Assembly: GCA_013619155.1 (NCBI GenBank) | Contig: JABXKT010000015.1 | Coordinates: 1 to 34,985, forward strand | Reading direction: 5' to 3' | Length of the DNA: 34,985 nt | Source: Desulfobacteraceae bacterium | Lineage (GTDB): Bacteria > Desulfobacterota > Desulfobacteria > Desulfobacterales > Desulfolunaceae | Shown here: positions 16,301 to 25,280 of the stretch, one piece after another | How the letters are laid out: each line of letters opens with the position of its first letter | Position numbering within the stretch: position 1 is the stretch's first letter | Made by a program: the position numbers and the translations under genes | Notes under the pieces: model-generated | Told to the model about the DNA's origin: nothing | Seen by the model: only the letters and a program-made list of their open reading frames with translations | The model's database searches: none

Positions 16301-18571
16301 ATGAAAAAAGAGAGACTTAAGTTAAGGTCCACGCTGTGTGCGGTTGTGGTGGCAGGCTGTCTGCTGGCTTTTTTTGTCGGGTGTAACGATAAGGGAGATG
16401 AGCCTCCGCAAGAGCCTGTTGTCTGGGAGGCCTCGGTGACGGCCGGTGCCGATGTTGATTTTTCTGAGGTGGTGGGGGTTGCCCGCATGGAAACGGGTGG
16501 GTGGACCGAGCCCATTCCATTGCAGGAAAATCTCCACTGGCGATGGGACGCCGTCACTCGCACCGTGTGGCTTAGCTCTCATATCCCTTTCCCCTGTTGG
16601 CTCCAGGTGACGGGGTGTGCCGGCGGTAGTTGGTTCTCCTTTGCCACCCGGGTTGAAACGAGCCGCAGTGCGGTGAGTGCCCATGCCATGACCACCTTGA
16701 TCGCCTGGGAGAGCCTCACCCTCGATGGGGTGTCGCAAAGCGAGGCCACCGATTCCATCACACGCTTGTTTGGTCTCACCTCCGATCCTTTTGAGGTGGT
16801 GGCTTCGGACCATCGAACGGCGCCTCTGATTCGGGCCATGGGCAGTGTGGCCGCCAATTTTAAACGGGATTCCAGGGAGAGCGCCTCCCTGGCGCTTACA
16901 GCGCTTGAGACGTCGCGTCTTGAGATTCTCCCCTCCGGCACCATAGAAAGGGTGATGGCCGATTTTTTAATGGATGTCGCTAACGACGCGTCCGGTACCG
17001 TCGCCTCGTTTACCAACCTCTCGGTGGGCGATTATGATGAGTGCTCCTGGGATTTCGGCGATGGGAGTGCCCCCATAAGCGAGAGTCATCCCTCCCACCT
17101 CTATACCATACCCGGTGCATACACCGTCGTTCAGACCCTAAAAAAAGCAGGGGCGGATGTGGCCACAGGATCCGCGGTTGTGCGATCTTATGATCCGCTT
17201 GCACCGGCACCCGTGGCCGCCTTCTTCTGCGATAAAACCTGGGGGCGTGTGCCCCTTGACCTTGTCTTTACCAACGAGAGCACTGGCATTGACCCGGTAT
17301 ATGCCTGGGACTTCGGTGATGGTGCTTTCTCCACCCGAATTTCCCCCATTCATACCTTTGCCACGCCTGGACGTCATGTGGTGACCCTTACCGTGGACGG
17401 TGCCGGAGGGCACTCGGTGAAAAAGAGGGTGGTGAGTGCCGGAGCGTTTGTCGCGGTGGCGGCAACGGCGGCCCCAGATTTTACCAGCGGAGCCCACTCC
17501 GTGATTCCCGTGGAGACAAAGGTTCCGGTGAACAGGCTGCTTCCCACCACTTCGGATATCACCATGGTGGCACGGGGGGCTTTCTTCTATCGGATCGAAC
17601 GGTACATGCATGACAACGTGACCAAATTTAGCATCCATGATCCCGATCATGTGATCTGGCAGTATTCGGCCGTGGGGCCGGGGGACGGATCCAGCACCAA
17701 CCCCCATGATCTGGTGTTTGTAAGCGATACCAAGGCCTACCTTATTCGGTATGGGTCAAAAAAAGTGTGGATCGTCAATCCCTCGGCGGCCTCGGCGGAG
17801 GGGTTCAAGATAGGTGAGCTGGATTTAAGCCATTACGGGGATCAGGACGGCCTGCCGGAGTGCACCCGGGGGGTGATCGTGGGTAACCGACTCTTTATCG
17901 CCATGGAACGGATGAACCGGCTCAGCTCCAATGGTATCTGGCAGCCCAACGAGGCGTACGTGGCGGTATTTGATACGGCCACGGATAGGGAGATCGATAC
18001 GGGGCGTGGTGGGGTTAATGATGTGACTGGGGGGGCCCTTAAGGGGATTCCTCTGGTGGTGGAGAACCCGATTTCCATGCAGTACTTAGAGGAGAGTCAC
18101 ACGATCTATGTACAGGCCGTGGGGACTTACCCCATGAAGGGCTACCTGGGCAAGGACACCGGAGGCATCGAGGGCATCAACCCCGATACGTATGATCGGA
18201 TGCTGGTCTTGGATGACGGGGATCGTGACGATGGGCCACTGCCCTACGGGAACATCTCCGGCATGGCCATTGTCTCCCCTAAGAAGGGGTACTTTGTGGG
18301 GTACAAGGGGTGGATGGACAACTTCTTTTACGCCTTTGCCTTTGACGCCCAAGGGCGTGTGGACCCTGCCACGGTGCGAGAAGTGACCGGGCTTTCGGGT
18401 AAGAATATCGCCGTGCTTGAGTCGGGAGCCTCCCTGGATAACCGGGGCATGCTCTGGGTCTGTAATCGGACCGACAATGGCATCGCCATCATCGACCCTA
18501 TGGATGACTCCACCAACGATTTCATCGTCACCGGCCTGCCCCCTTTAAAGGTGGTCTATTGCGTGCATTAG
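16301..18571 (+). CDS. lipoprotein with two PKD domains and a C-terminal beta-propeller (BtuG-like)
   Basis: A 756-residue exported lipoprotein: the signal peptide ends in the lipobox FFVGC with Cys28. Residues about 30-215 are an N-terminal region I do not recognise. Two PKD folds follow (about 223-300 and 305-382), each with the YxWDFGDG core: CSWDFGDGSAP and YAWDFGDGAFS. Residues about 405-756 look like a YVTN-type propeller, with repeated strand patterns such as NPHDLVFVSDTKAYLIRYG, KVWIVNPSA, YVAVFDTATDREID, DRMLVLDDGD, FYAFAFDAQGRVDP and NGIAIIDPMDD. Bacteroidota BtuG proteins are propeller lipoproteins that cap BtuB and bind B12 with extreme affinity. The position 23 bases after a riboswitch-controlled BtuB-like gene argues for the same job here, by analogy rather than proven homology. 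Confidence 0.82.
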   Translation: MKKERLKLRSTLCAVVVAGCLLAFFVGCNDKGDEPPQEPVVWEASVTAGADVDFSEVVGVARMETGGWTEPIPLQENLHWRWDAVTRTVWLSSHIPFPCWLQVTGCAGGSWFSFATRVETSRSAVSAHAMTTLIAWESLTLDGVSQSEATDSITRLFGLTSDPFEVVASDHRTAPLIRAMGSVAANFKRDSRESASLALTALETSRLEILPSGTIERVMADFLMDVANDASGTVASFTNLSVGDYDECSWDFGDGSAPISESHPSHLYTIPGAYTVVQTLKKAGADVATGSAVVRSYDPLAPAPVAAFFCDKTWGRVPLDLVFTNESTGIDPVYAWDFGDGAFSTRISPIHTFATPGRHVVTLTVDGAGGHSVKKRVVSAGAFVAVAATAAPDFTSGAHSVIPVETKVPVNRLLPTTSDITMVARGAFFYRIERYMHDNVTKFSIHDPDHVIWQYSAVGPGDGSSTNPHDLVFVSDTKAYLIRYGSKKVWIVNPSAASAEGFKIGELDLSHYGDQDGLPECTRGVIVGNRLFIAMERMNRLSSNGIWQPNEAYVAVFDTATDREIDTGRGGVNDVTGGALKGIPLVVENPISMQYLEESHTIYVQAVGTYPMKGYLGKDTGGIEGINPDTYDRMLVLDDGDRDDGPLPYGNISGMAIVSPKKGYFVGYKGWMDNFFYAFAFDAQGRVDPATVREVTGLSGKNIAVLESGASLDNRGMLWVCNRTDNGIAIIDPMDDSTNDFIVTGLPPLKVVYCVH

Positions 18572-18607
18572 TTCATGCCGTCTAGGGCCACGGTTCGGCA
18601 AAAGCAT

Positions 18608-18670
18608 GCCTTCTAATGGTCAAAGTGACCAAAAAATAGGCCTCCGGCGGCCAAGGGCTGTGCCCTTGGG
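18608..18670 (-). repeat. modular intergenic repeat, locus R3 (inverted orientation)
   Basis: Between the propeller lipoprotein and the first HAF gene, GCCTTCTAATGGTCAAAG, TGACCAAAAAATAGG and CCTCCGGCGGC are followed by the hairpin CCAAGGGCTGTGCCCTTGG. On the minus strand this is the usual order: variable hairpin, GCCGCCGGAGGC, T-run, GGTCACTTTGACC. The remaining bases to the HAF gene contain no clear promoter. Confidence 0.75.
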
Positions 18671-18804
18671 TGAATGCCGGTCGCTGTCAAAAAAAACACC
18701 ACCGCGTTATTGATTTTTTTCAAGGGTTTGTCTTTTGACCGGAGTGCCGAGGGCACACGTTGAATGGCTATATCAAATGAATCACGAAAGATGAAGGAGG
18801 GGTG

Positions 18805-20202
18805 ATGGAAAAGAGACGGATGACCCATCCCGGGAGGATGCTTTGGAGGCTTCTTGTGCTGGCCTGTCTGGTGATACCCGGAGCGGTTCAGGCGACCACC
18901 TATTCGGTTCTCGACTTAGGGGGGCTGGTGGAGGGAAATGCGAGCATTGCCTTTGCCCTTAATGATGAGGGGTCCATCGCTGGGGTGGCATACAACGCAT
19001 TGAACAAGGGGCGGGCCGTGGTCTGGAAGGAGGGGGGAATAAGGGACCTTGGGACCCTGGGCGGTGAGAGCAGCCAGGCTTCGGGTATTAACGCCCGGGG
19101 CGATGTGTGCGGGACAGCCCAGGACGCCGATGGGATTAAACGCGCCTTCCTCTTTAAAGAGGGGAGCATGGTGTCCCTGCAACTGGGGAAGGAGAAGTCG
19201 GAAGCTTATGGTATCAACGCCTCCGGCCAGGTTGTGGGTTATTTTTACGAAAACAGGAAAAAGGTCGGCTTTTCATGGGCTGACGGAGAGCTTTCCGTCT
19301 TTGACGGGTTTTCGGATTATCGGCTGAGCCAGTGTTATGGCGTCAATGACAACGGGGAGATCGCTGGCTGGCTTTGGCCCCAGGATCGCGGTGAGCAGGG
19401 CTTTTTCTGGAGCGGTAGCCGTATGACGCTTTTGGGGGACCTCGGTTCGGGGCCAAAGCCCAAGAGTAAAGCCGTGGCCCTGAACAGCAAGGGACACCTG
19501 GTGGGCCATGCGTATAGCCCGGACAAAAAAACATACCGCCCTTTTTTGTGGGATGGCAGCACCTTGACGGACATAGGAGAGTTCCCCGAGGCCATGGGCG
19601 AGCGGGGCGAGGCCCTGGGGTTAAACGATTCGGATCATGTGGTGGGATTGGCAAAAACTTCGGCAGGGGAGACCCATGCCTTTCTCTATGACGGGACCAC
19701 GTTTCTCGATTTGAACCAGGCCATTGATCCGGATACCCCCTGGATACTGACCCACGCCCGAGGCATTAACAACAAGGGGTGGATTGTGGGGAGCGGGAAC
19801 TACGAAGGGCAGCAAGGGCATCGTGCATTTTTGCTTAAACCGCGAGGACCGAAGTGGAGCGGCCTTAAAGGGGTGGTCACAGCCAGGATCGCCTCAGGAA
19901 GTGCCGTGTTGAAAGGAGCCGTTGTGGCCATTTCCGGCACTGGGTTGCAGGCGGTTACCAACGCGCGGGGCCAGTTCCTCATCGAGAACCTGCCTAAAGG
20001 GGTGTACGAGGTGACGCTCTCCATGAACGGGTTTCTACGGCAAACCATCAAAAACGTGACCATCGCGGAAGGGGAGTGCACAACGCTTTCTCATGAGGCG
20101 TGCGCCATGGTTCTGCACTCTCGATCTCCGGATGCCGATGGGGACGGAGATGTGGATATGGTGGACACCATGAAGGTTCTTAAGGTCTTGACCGGAGAAT
20201 GA
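18805..20202 (+). CDS. exported HAF-repeat protein with carboxypeptidase-regulatory-like domain and dockerin-like C-terminus
   Basis: The ATG at 18805 is four bases after AGGAGG, so I prefer it to the overlapping GTG at 18802; this gives 465 residues. A signal peptide ends around AVQA (residue 30). Then come about seven HAF-type repeats (GINxxGxVxG with FLW/FLF strands and LGxLGG or LGDLGSG motifs; for example SGINARGDVCG, YGINASGQVVG, YGVNDNGEIAG, RGINNKGWIVG), which probably form a propeller. Residues about 355-435 resemble a carboxypeptidase-regulatory beta-sandwich (GAVVAISGTGLQAVTNARG, YEVTLSMNGF). The last 23 residues carry one dockerin/EF-hand-like loop (DADGDGDVDMVD, 443-454) and a short helix. 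Function is unknown. The paralogue starts 16 bases later. Confidence 0.85.
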   Translation: MEKRRMTHPGRMLWRLLVLACLVIPGAVQATTYSVLDLGGLVEGNASIAFALNDEGSIAGVAYNALNKGRAVVWKEGGIRDLGTLGGESSQASGINARGDVCGTAQDADGIKRAFLFKEGSMVSLQLGKEKSEAYGINASGQVVGYFYENRKKVGFSWADGELSVFDGFSDYRLSQCYGVNDNGEIAGWLWPQDRGEQGFFWSGSRMTLLGDLGSGPKPKSKAVALNSKGHLVGHAYSPDKKTYRPFLWDGSTLTDIGEFPEAMGERGEALGLNDSDHVVGLAKTSAGETHAFLYDGTTFLDLNQAIDPDTPWILTHARGINNKGWIVGSGNYEGQQGHRAFLLKPRGPKWSGLKGVVTARIASGSAVLKGAVVAISGTGLQAVTNARGQFLIENLPKGVYEVTLSMNGFLRQTIKNVTIAEGECTTLSHEACAMVLHSRSPDADGDGDVDMVDTMKVLKVLTGE

Positions 20203-20218
20203 ACAGTGGAGGTGTTTT

Positions 20219-21628
20219 ATGAGGATACGAATGCATAGAAAGAGCCTGCTTTGGATTGTCTCAGGTCTGTTTTTACTGGCCACTCAGCCCGTCTGGGGGG
20301 CCCATTATCGCTTGATTCCCCTGGCCCAGGAGGGGGCGCTAAACGGGCGCGCCACAGATCTGAACGATGCCGGTACCGTGGTGGGGTTCAGCCAGTTCCC
20401 AGCCCTGGCATCCGGGGGGCTTGTATACAAAGGGTATGTCTGGACCGAGGCGGGGTATGAGACCCTTACCCCTCTGGCAATCCATGTGGCGAAAGACAAA
20501 AATTTAAGTTTTACCAAGGCCTGGGGTATCAATGCCGCCGGGCATCTGGCCGGAGAGTCTGGGTACAGCAACGCAAGCGACGGTGACTGCAAGGCGGTGA
20601 TTAAAACAGCCGGTCCCCTGCGGCACCCTGCGCCACTTCAGGCCGGCATTGTCAGCCGGGGGTGCGGGATCAATGCCTCGGGTGAGATTTGCGGACAGTC
20701 CGGGACGACAGCGGCGGTCTGGCAGGCAGAGGCCCTGACGCTTGTTCCCCTTGCGGAGAGTACCCAGTCTATTGCCTTGGGTATCAATGACGCGGGAGAT
20801 GTGGTGGGGGAGGCACAGATGGCCACCGGGAAACGGCCCTTTCTAAAGAGAGGCTCCGTGGTCTCGGAATTGCCCCCCCTTGCTGGCATGAACCAGGGCT
20901 CTGCCCAGGATATCAACGCGGCAGGGAGTGCCGCGGGCTGGATGGTGCTGAACGGATATCAGGATGTGGCGGTCCTCTGGAAAGGGGAGTCCGTAGTCGC
21001 TCTTCCCGGTCTCGGGATGATGATGGGCTGCAAGGCCTTCGGTCTCAATACCGCCCATGAGGTGGTGGGCCAGTCTCAGATTCCGGGGAGTGGATGGCCC
21101 ATGAAGTGGGGTGCAGTCCTCTGGAAAGAGGCGGAGAGTGTTGTCGATCTGTCGCTTCTGGTTTCACCGGAGACTCGGGCGGCCTGGCACATGGCGTGTG
21201 CCACAGCCATCAACAGCCATGGCTGGATCACCGGCTATGGGACCTTTAACAACCGGGAGGCCGGTTTTGTGTTGAAACCAGAGATTACACAGTCTGTGGG
21301 GGGGACGATTATCACCATGCTTCCCGGTTACCCGCTGCCTGTCAAGGGAGGGACGGTCTGCTTAGAGGGCACTGGCCTGACGGCTGAGACCGGCGACGAT
21401 GGCCGTTTTTTTATTGCAGATGTGCCAGAGGGGACTTTTGAGCTGGTGTTCAGCGCAGAGGGGCTGAAGTCGAAAATCATCTCGGTGACCATAAGCGAAG
21501 CAGATGACGTGGTGATTTCGGAGACTGAGACCCTCTTAGTGGCCGGCTTGTCGGGGGATGTAGATGGGTCGGCCCGTCTTGATATGACAGACGCCCATCG
21601 GGCATTGACCGGTTCTGCCGGGTTGTGA
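20219..21628 (+). CDS. second exported HAF-repeat protein with dockerin-like C-terminus
   Basis: A 469-residue paralogue of the preceding protein with the same domain order. A signal peptide ends near QPVWGA (residue 28). HAF-type repeats follow (ATDLNDAGTVVG, WGINAAGHLAG, CGINASGEICG, LGINDAGDVVG, QDINAAGSAAG, FGLNTAHEVVG, TAINSHGWITG). A carboxypeptidase-regulatory-like domain spans about 357-440 (GGTVCLEGTGLTAETGDDG, FELVFSAEGLKS). The C-terminal loop DVDGSARLDMTD (447-458) is dockerin-like, with fewer acidic residues than its neighbour. GGAGG lies seven bases before the ATG. The two genes probably arose by tandem duplication and are co-transcribed. Sequence identity is moderate by eye, so the duplication is not recent. 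Function is unknown. Confidence 0.85.
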   Translation: MRIRMHRKSLLWIVSGLFLLATQPVWGAHYRLIPLAQEGALNGRATDLNDAGTVVGFSQFPALASGGLVYKGYVWTEAGYETLTPLAIHVAKDKNLSFTKAWGINAAGHLAGESGYSNASDGDCKAVIKTAGPLRHPAPLQAGIVSRGCGINASGEICGQSGTTAAVWQAEALTLVPLAESTQSIALGINDAGDVVGEAQMATGKRPFLKRGSVVSELPPLAGMNQGSAQDINAAGSAAGWMVLNGYQDVAVLWKGESVVALPGLGMMMGCKAFGLNTAHEVVGQSQIPGSGWPMKWGAVLWKEAESVVDLSLLVSPETRAAWHMACATAINSHGWITGYGTFNNREAGFVLKPEITQSVGGTIITMLPGYPLPVKGGTVCLEGTGLTAETGDDGRFFIADVPEGTFELVFSAEGLKSKIISVTISEADDVVISETETLLVAGLSGDVDGSARLDMTDAHRALTGSAGL

Positions 21629-21664
21629 TGCCGATGTGGCTTTACACGAGGGAGATGAAACAAA

Positions 21665-23197
21665 ATGAGATTGAAAAAGAGTCGAATGAGGCAGGTAATT
21701 GGGATGTTGATGGCCATTTTTCTGGTCACGATATGGGGGGGCGCTTCGGCCCTGGCTGACACCATTGACTTTGATTCGGTGGAGAACTGGGCCGGTACCG
21801 GTGCAAACAGCGCGCTGTTTGTGATGGACTGGAACGATGGGAAAGAGGCGGCTTCTCTTAAATGGGGATACCGTTGGGATGGAGAGGCCTCGGGTGAAGA
21901 GATGATTAAGGCCATTGCCGCCATGGATGAGCGGCTTTTTATCCGGCTTGAGCACTGGAATAATTTCGGGGGCAGCTGGACCCTTTACGGGGCCGGGTAT
22001 GACCTCGATGGCAAGGGGTTTACCTACGTCCCGGGCACCGGGGGAGACTTCCATTATTCCAACGACGACGGGCACCCTGAAGATCCCGGGGATCATTACC
22101 AGGAGGGGTGGCTCCATACCGGTTACTGGTCCTATCACTTGAGCTCGGATAATGGGGCCACCTGGTCCTACTCTAACGTGGGCATGACCGGCCGGGAGCT
22201 CTCCGATGGGGACATTGATGGGTGGCGTTTTGAACCGTTCGAGACCGGGGGTGATTACGGCATCGCAGCACCACCCGATACGCCTGTGAACCCACCGTCG
22301 GAAAATAAGAGCCCCTTTGCCACAAAAATAGTGGAAACCCACGGCACCTTCGGAACGGGCAGCGGCCTAGCGTACAGTCATCCGGACGCTCTGGTGGGCA
22401 AGCCTTCTGTACGAATCAAGGATGGTGCGGGTACGATGAGTCGGATCAAAATGGTGGAACCCGCCTGGATTTTAGGGCCGGACGGTGAGCCACTCATCAC
22501 CTCCATCGATGACGGGGCTTTCATCACGGTGGCCTTTGACCACGACGTTTTGGATGATCCCAACAACCCCTACGGCATCGATTTCATCGTTTACGGTAAC
22601 GCTTTTTTTACGGCAAAACCCGAGTCGGGCTGCATGTTTGATGACACCACAGATATGAGTACGGCTTACCTGACTGGGGGAACCTGGTGTGAGAAGGTGA
22701 TGGTCTCGGTGAGTCCGGACGGTATCACCTGGTACCATTACAAGGATGGGCCCTATGGGGATACCCTCTTTCCCACCCAGGCCCATAAGTGGGATGTGGC
22801 CAGCAAGAGCTGGACAGATGAGGAGATGGCGTGGACTCGTCCGGTAGATCCGGACCTGAGCCTCTCGAATTTCGCGGATAAAACCGTGGAAGATGCAATG
22901 CGTATGTACAAAGGCTCGGCGGGTGGCACTGGGTTTGATCTGAAGATCTCTGGATTCTCCCGAATTCGCTATGTCCGCGTCACCGGTTGGCCCGGCGATA
23001 CGGATGGGGCAGAGATCGATGCGTTTTCCGATGTGGCTCCCATTGCCGATCTGGACGGAGATCTCATGCGGGACGGTCGCCGTGCGCTTCGTGATGTCAC
23101 CCGGGGGTTGAAGCGCGCTACCGTATCGACAGAGGCGCAGCGGGATGAGGCGCTTATGGTCGCCATGAAAACATTGACGATGCTGACAGCGCCTTAG
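21665..23197 (+). CDS. two-domain exported surface protein with degenerate dockerin-like C-terminus
   Basis: A 510-residue protein with a signal peptide ending at ASALA (about residue 31). Domain A, about 33-205, is aromatic and Gly-rich (WNDGKEAASLKWGYRWDG, DERLFIRLEHWNNFGGSW, GDIDGWRFEPF). I have seen similar WGYRW domains in anchored surface proteins but know no function. Domain B, about 225-455, matches the whole of the protein at 25973: AFDHDV, DFIVYGNAFF, DDTTDMSTAYLTGG, GPYGDTLFPTQAHKWD, GSAGGTGFDL, IRYVRVTG and GAEIDAFSDV. The tail has an acidic loop (DLDGDLMRDGRR, 462-473) like a worn dockerin repeat, then a helix. GGGAG lies about ten bases before the ATG. The gene follows the HAF pair after 36 bases. 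Confidence 0.82.
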   Translation: MRLKKSRMRQVIGMLMAIFLVTIWGGASALADTIDFDSVENWAGTGANSALFVMDWNDGKEAASLKWGYRWDGEASGEEMIKAIAAMDERLFIRLEHWNNFGGSWTLYGAGYDLDGKGFTYVPGTGGDFHYSNDDGHPEDPGDHYQEGWLHTGYWSYHLSSDNGATWSYSNVGMTGRELSDGDIDGWRFEPFETGGDYGIAAPPDTPVNPPSENKSPFATKIVETHGTFGTGSGLAYSHPDALVGKPSVRIKDGAGTMSRIKMVEPAWILGPDGEPLITSIDDGAFITVAFDHDVLDDPNNPYGIDFIVYGNAFFTAKPESGCMFDDTTDMSTAYLTGGTWCEKVMVSVSPDGITWYHYKDGPYGDTLFPTQAHKWDVASKSWTDEEMAWTRPVDPDLSLSNFADKTVEDAMRMYKGSAGGTGFDLKISGFSRIRYVRVTGWPGDTDGAEIDAFSDVAPIADLDGDLMRDGRRALRDVTRGLKRATVSTEAQRDEALMVAMKTLTMLTAP

Positions 23198-23262
23198 TGA
23201 GAGGCCGCCCTGATCTAAGGGAAGGGCTCGTACCTTGCACATGATGAACAGGAGACATGGAT

Positions 23263-25167
23263 ATGACACTGTATAAATGGGTTGTTTCGACCCTCTTTCT
23301 GCTTTTTTTTACCGTTTCCCTTGCCGGGGCGGCCATCGAACCCGTCACCCTCACGGTGGCGTGTGGAGAGTCGGATTATGGAGACGGGACTGCCGTCATT
23401 CCGGTTCGCATCAGCAGCGCCCAGGCCATCACAGCGGTCTGTTTTACCCTTCAATACGACACCCAGTATCTGGAACTCACATCGGTCTCCAGTGATTTTT
23501 TTAAGAGTTTTGTCGACCAGTTTCAGGCGGCAGAGGCCACAAGCCCGGGCCCGGAGAGCGTCATGGTCGATGGGGTGAGCTACGACCGGCCCCTGGTCTG
23601 GCGAGAATCTACGGATACACCCACCGGCGCTATGATTGCGGCGGTAAAGATTCAGCCGGAGGCGGGCCAGGGTGATCGGCTTATGGCACTTCATTTTAAG
23701 GTGAAGGGGGGCACTCCCGGAGAGCGTTATCCGATTCGGCTGGTCCCTTCGGTGGTGACGAACAGCGAGGCGGGGTATCCGGCAGAAGGGGAGACGGTGG
23801 CCATGGTTCGTGGCTATGAATTGAGCGAAGGGCTGCCCCTGTCACTTCCCGAGGTGGTGGTGAGCTCGGTGGCGCATGGTGCGGTAACCCTTGTGGACAA
23901 CCATACCACTCCTGTCTCGGGGACGCTTACCGTCGGTGGCGTCGCCGTGGCCCATACCGAGATCACGCTCTTCTCTGCCCAAACCGATAAATCCTGGGTT
24001 GTTGTTACCGATGGAGAGGGGTATTTTACCACCGATATCTCCACCTTTTCTGCCGACTCGGAGCTGACAGTACGTTTCAACTCTCCGGTTTATGGCGATT
24101 ATTCAGGTGTCGTGGACGCGTCCGGCGGTCATTTCGACTCATCTTTTACAAACACGAAACCGGATAAGCCGGTGCTTACCCTTGCCGCAGCCGTAGAGCT
24201 CTCCTTAACCCCCACCTTTACAGGCAGTGATTTCTCAGATGCGAACCATGGGCACGCCCAGAGCCAGTGGGAGATGGTCGACAAGACAAAGTTTGATGCG
24301 TCAGGCCGTGCCGAAGATTCGCTTCTGGCCGAAGACAATGCCATCAGTGAGGATCGTCTTGCCTATGTAAGGTACCAGGCCTTGACCGATGTCTGGCTGA
24401 CGACCCTTGAGGTGCCTGATTACGTATTGGAGGCTGGGACGACGTACATGGCGCGTGTGCGTTATGTGGACAATTGTGGGACAGGTGCCGAAACTTCTGA
24501 ATGGTCGGATTTTGTCTCCTTTACAACGGCTGCCGATCCTGACGGGTACACGGCGGAGCAGGGGGCGTTTGTTCCCTCCATGCAGGTACTGACAGAGGCG
24601 GAAAAAGAGGGCTTTAGCCAGGGTGCCGTCTGCCTTAAAACCATTCCGGATGAGAGTACCAAGGCTCTTTGTGTGGCGATTCAGACCCCCGGAGATGGTG
24701 TCGTAAAGATGGTGTCCACCCGGAAGACATCAGAGCTTGGGGCCAAAGCCCTTGCGAGTATGCCTGAGAGTTTGACGCTTCCCTACGGACTTGTGGGCTT
24801 TAGCCTGACCTTGAGAGACGACGCCCCGGTGGACGGGGTGGTGACGGTGACCCTTGAGTTTAGCGATGCCCTCGAAGCAGGGTATGTCTGGTGGAAGTAC
24901 AACCAGGCGACAGACAGCTGGGAGGACTACTCCGCCCATGCACTGTTTGCTGAAGACCGCCGGTCTATAACCCTTGAGTTGCAGGATGGCGGATTCGGTG
25001 ATTTTGACGGCGTGAAAAACGGACGTATCCTCGACCCCGGCGGGGCTGGGGTTCAAGTGGCGGCTCCCGTGGATGATAAGGTGAATCCTGCCAATGATAA
25101 TGCGGATCCCGTTAATGATGACTCCGGTTCTGGGGGCGGTTGTTTTATCGGATCGGCTCGATACTAA
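23263..25167 (+). CDS. surface protein: cohesin-like N-terminus, choice-of-anchor U C-terminus
   Basis: The ATG at 23263 has CAGGAG eight bases upstream and is preferred to 23257; this gives 634 residues. A signal peptide ends at SLAGA (about 23). Residues about 25-165 look like a cohesin fold (VIPVRISSAQAITAVCFTLQ, YDTQYLELTSVSSDFFKSF, LMALHFKVKGG). A carboxypeptidase-like sandwich (about 215-295) and a fibronectin-type segment (about 300-425; YMARVRYVDN, SEWSDFVSFTT) follow. Residues about 430-605 match the choice-of-anchor U domain (LPYGLVGFSLTLRDDAPVDG, VWWKYNQATDSWEDYS, GGFGDFDGVKNGRILDPGG). An Asn/Asp-rich linker ends in GGGCFIGSARY, a short form of the GGGCFIATAAYG tail common in this phylum, here stopping at once. 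It could bind the dockerin-like neighbours; this is inference. Confidence 0.8.
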   Translation: MTLYKWVVSTLFLLFFTVSLAGAAIEPVTLTVACGESDYGDGTAVIPVRISSAQAITAVCFTLQYDTQYLELTSVSSDFFKSFVDQFQAAEATSPGPESVMVDGVSYDRPLVWRESTDTPTGAMIAAVKIQPEAGQGDRLMALHFKVKGGTPGERYPIRLVPSVVTNSEAGYPAEGETVAMVRGYELSEGLPLSLPEVVVSSVAHGAVTLVDNHTTPVSGTLTVGGVAVAHTEITLFSAQTDKSWVVVTDGEGYFTTDISTFSADSELTVRFNSPVYGDYSGVVDASGGHFDSSFTNTKPDKPVLTLAAAVELSLTPTFTGSDFSDANHGHAQSQWEMVDKTKFDASGRAEDSLLAEDNAISEDRLAYVRYQALTDVWLTTLEVPDYVLEAGTTYMARVRYVDNCGTGAETSEWSDFVSFTTAADPDGYTAEQGAFVPSMQVLTEAEKEGFSQGAVCLKTIPDESTKALCVAIQTPGDGVVKMVSTRKTSELGAKALASMPESLTLPYGLVGFSLTLRDDAPVDGVVTVTLEFSDALEAGYVWWKYNQATDSWEDYSAHALFAEDRRSITLELQDGGFGDFDGVKNGRILDPGGAGVQVAAPVDDKVNPANDNADPVNDDSGSGGGCFIGSARY

Positions 25168-25280
25168 AGAGCGCCATGACAGCTAGGGCGAATGGGGGGG
25201 GACGACGCTCTCCCATTGGCCAGGCGGCCTTTTTAAGGTGAGGCACTTCGCCTATCGGTTCATTTTTTATGGGAGATGTT

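Noticed and set aside
21536-23269. Minus-strand frames of 198-268 residues opposite the 21665 gene
   Set aside because: The plus-strand protein has a signal peptide and a paralogue in the same cluster, so these are shadows.
23263-25167. Calling the region a cellulosome
   Set aside because: No glycoside hydrolase or carbohydrate-binding module is present; only cohesin-like and dockerin-like features are seen.
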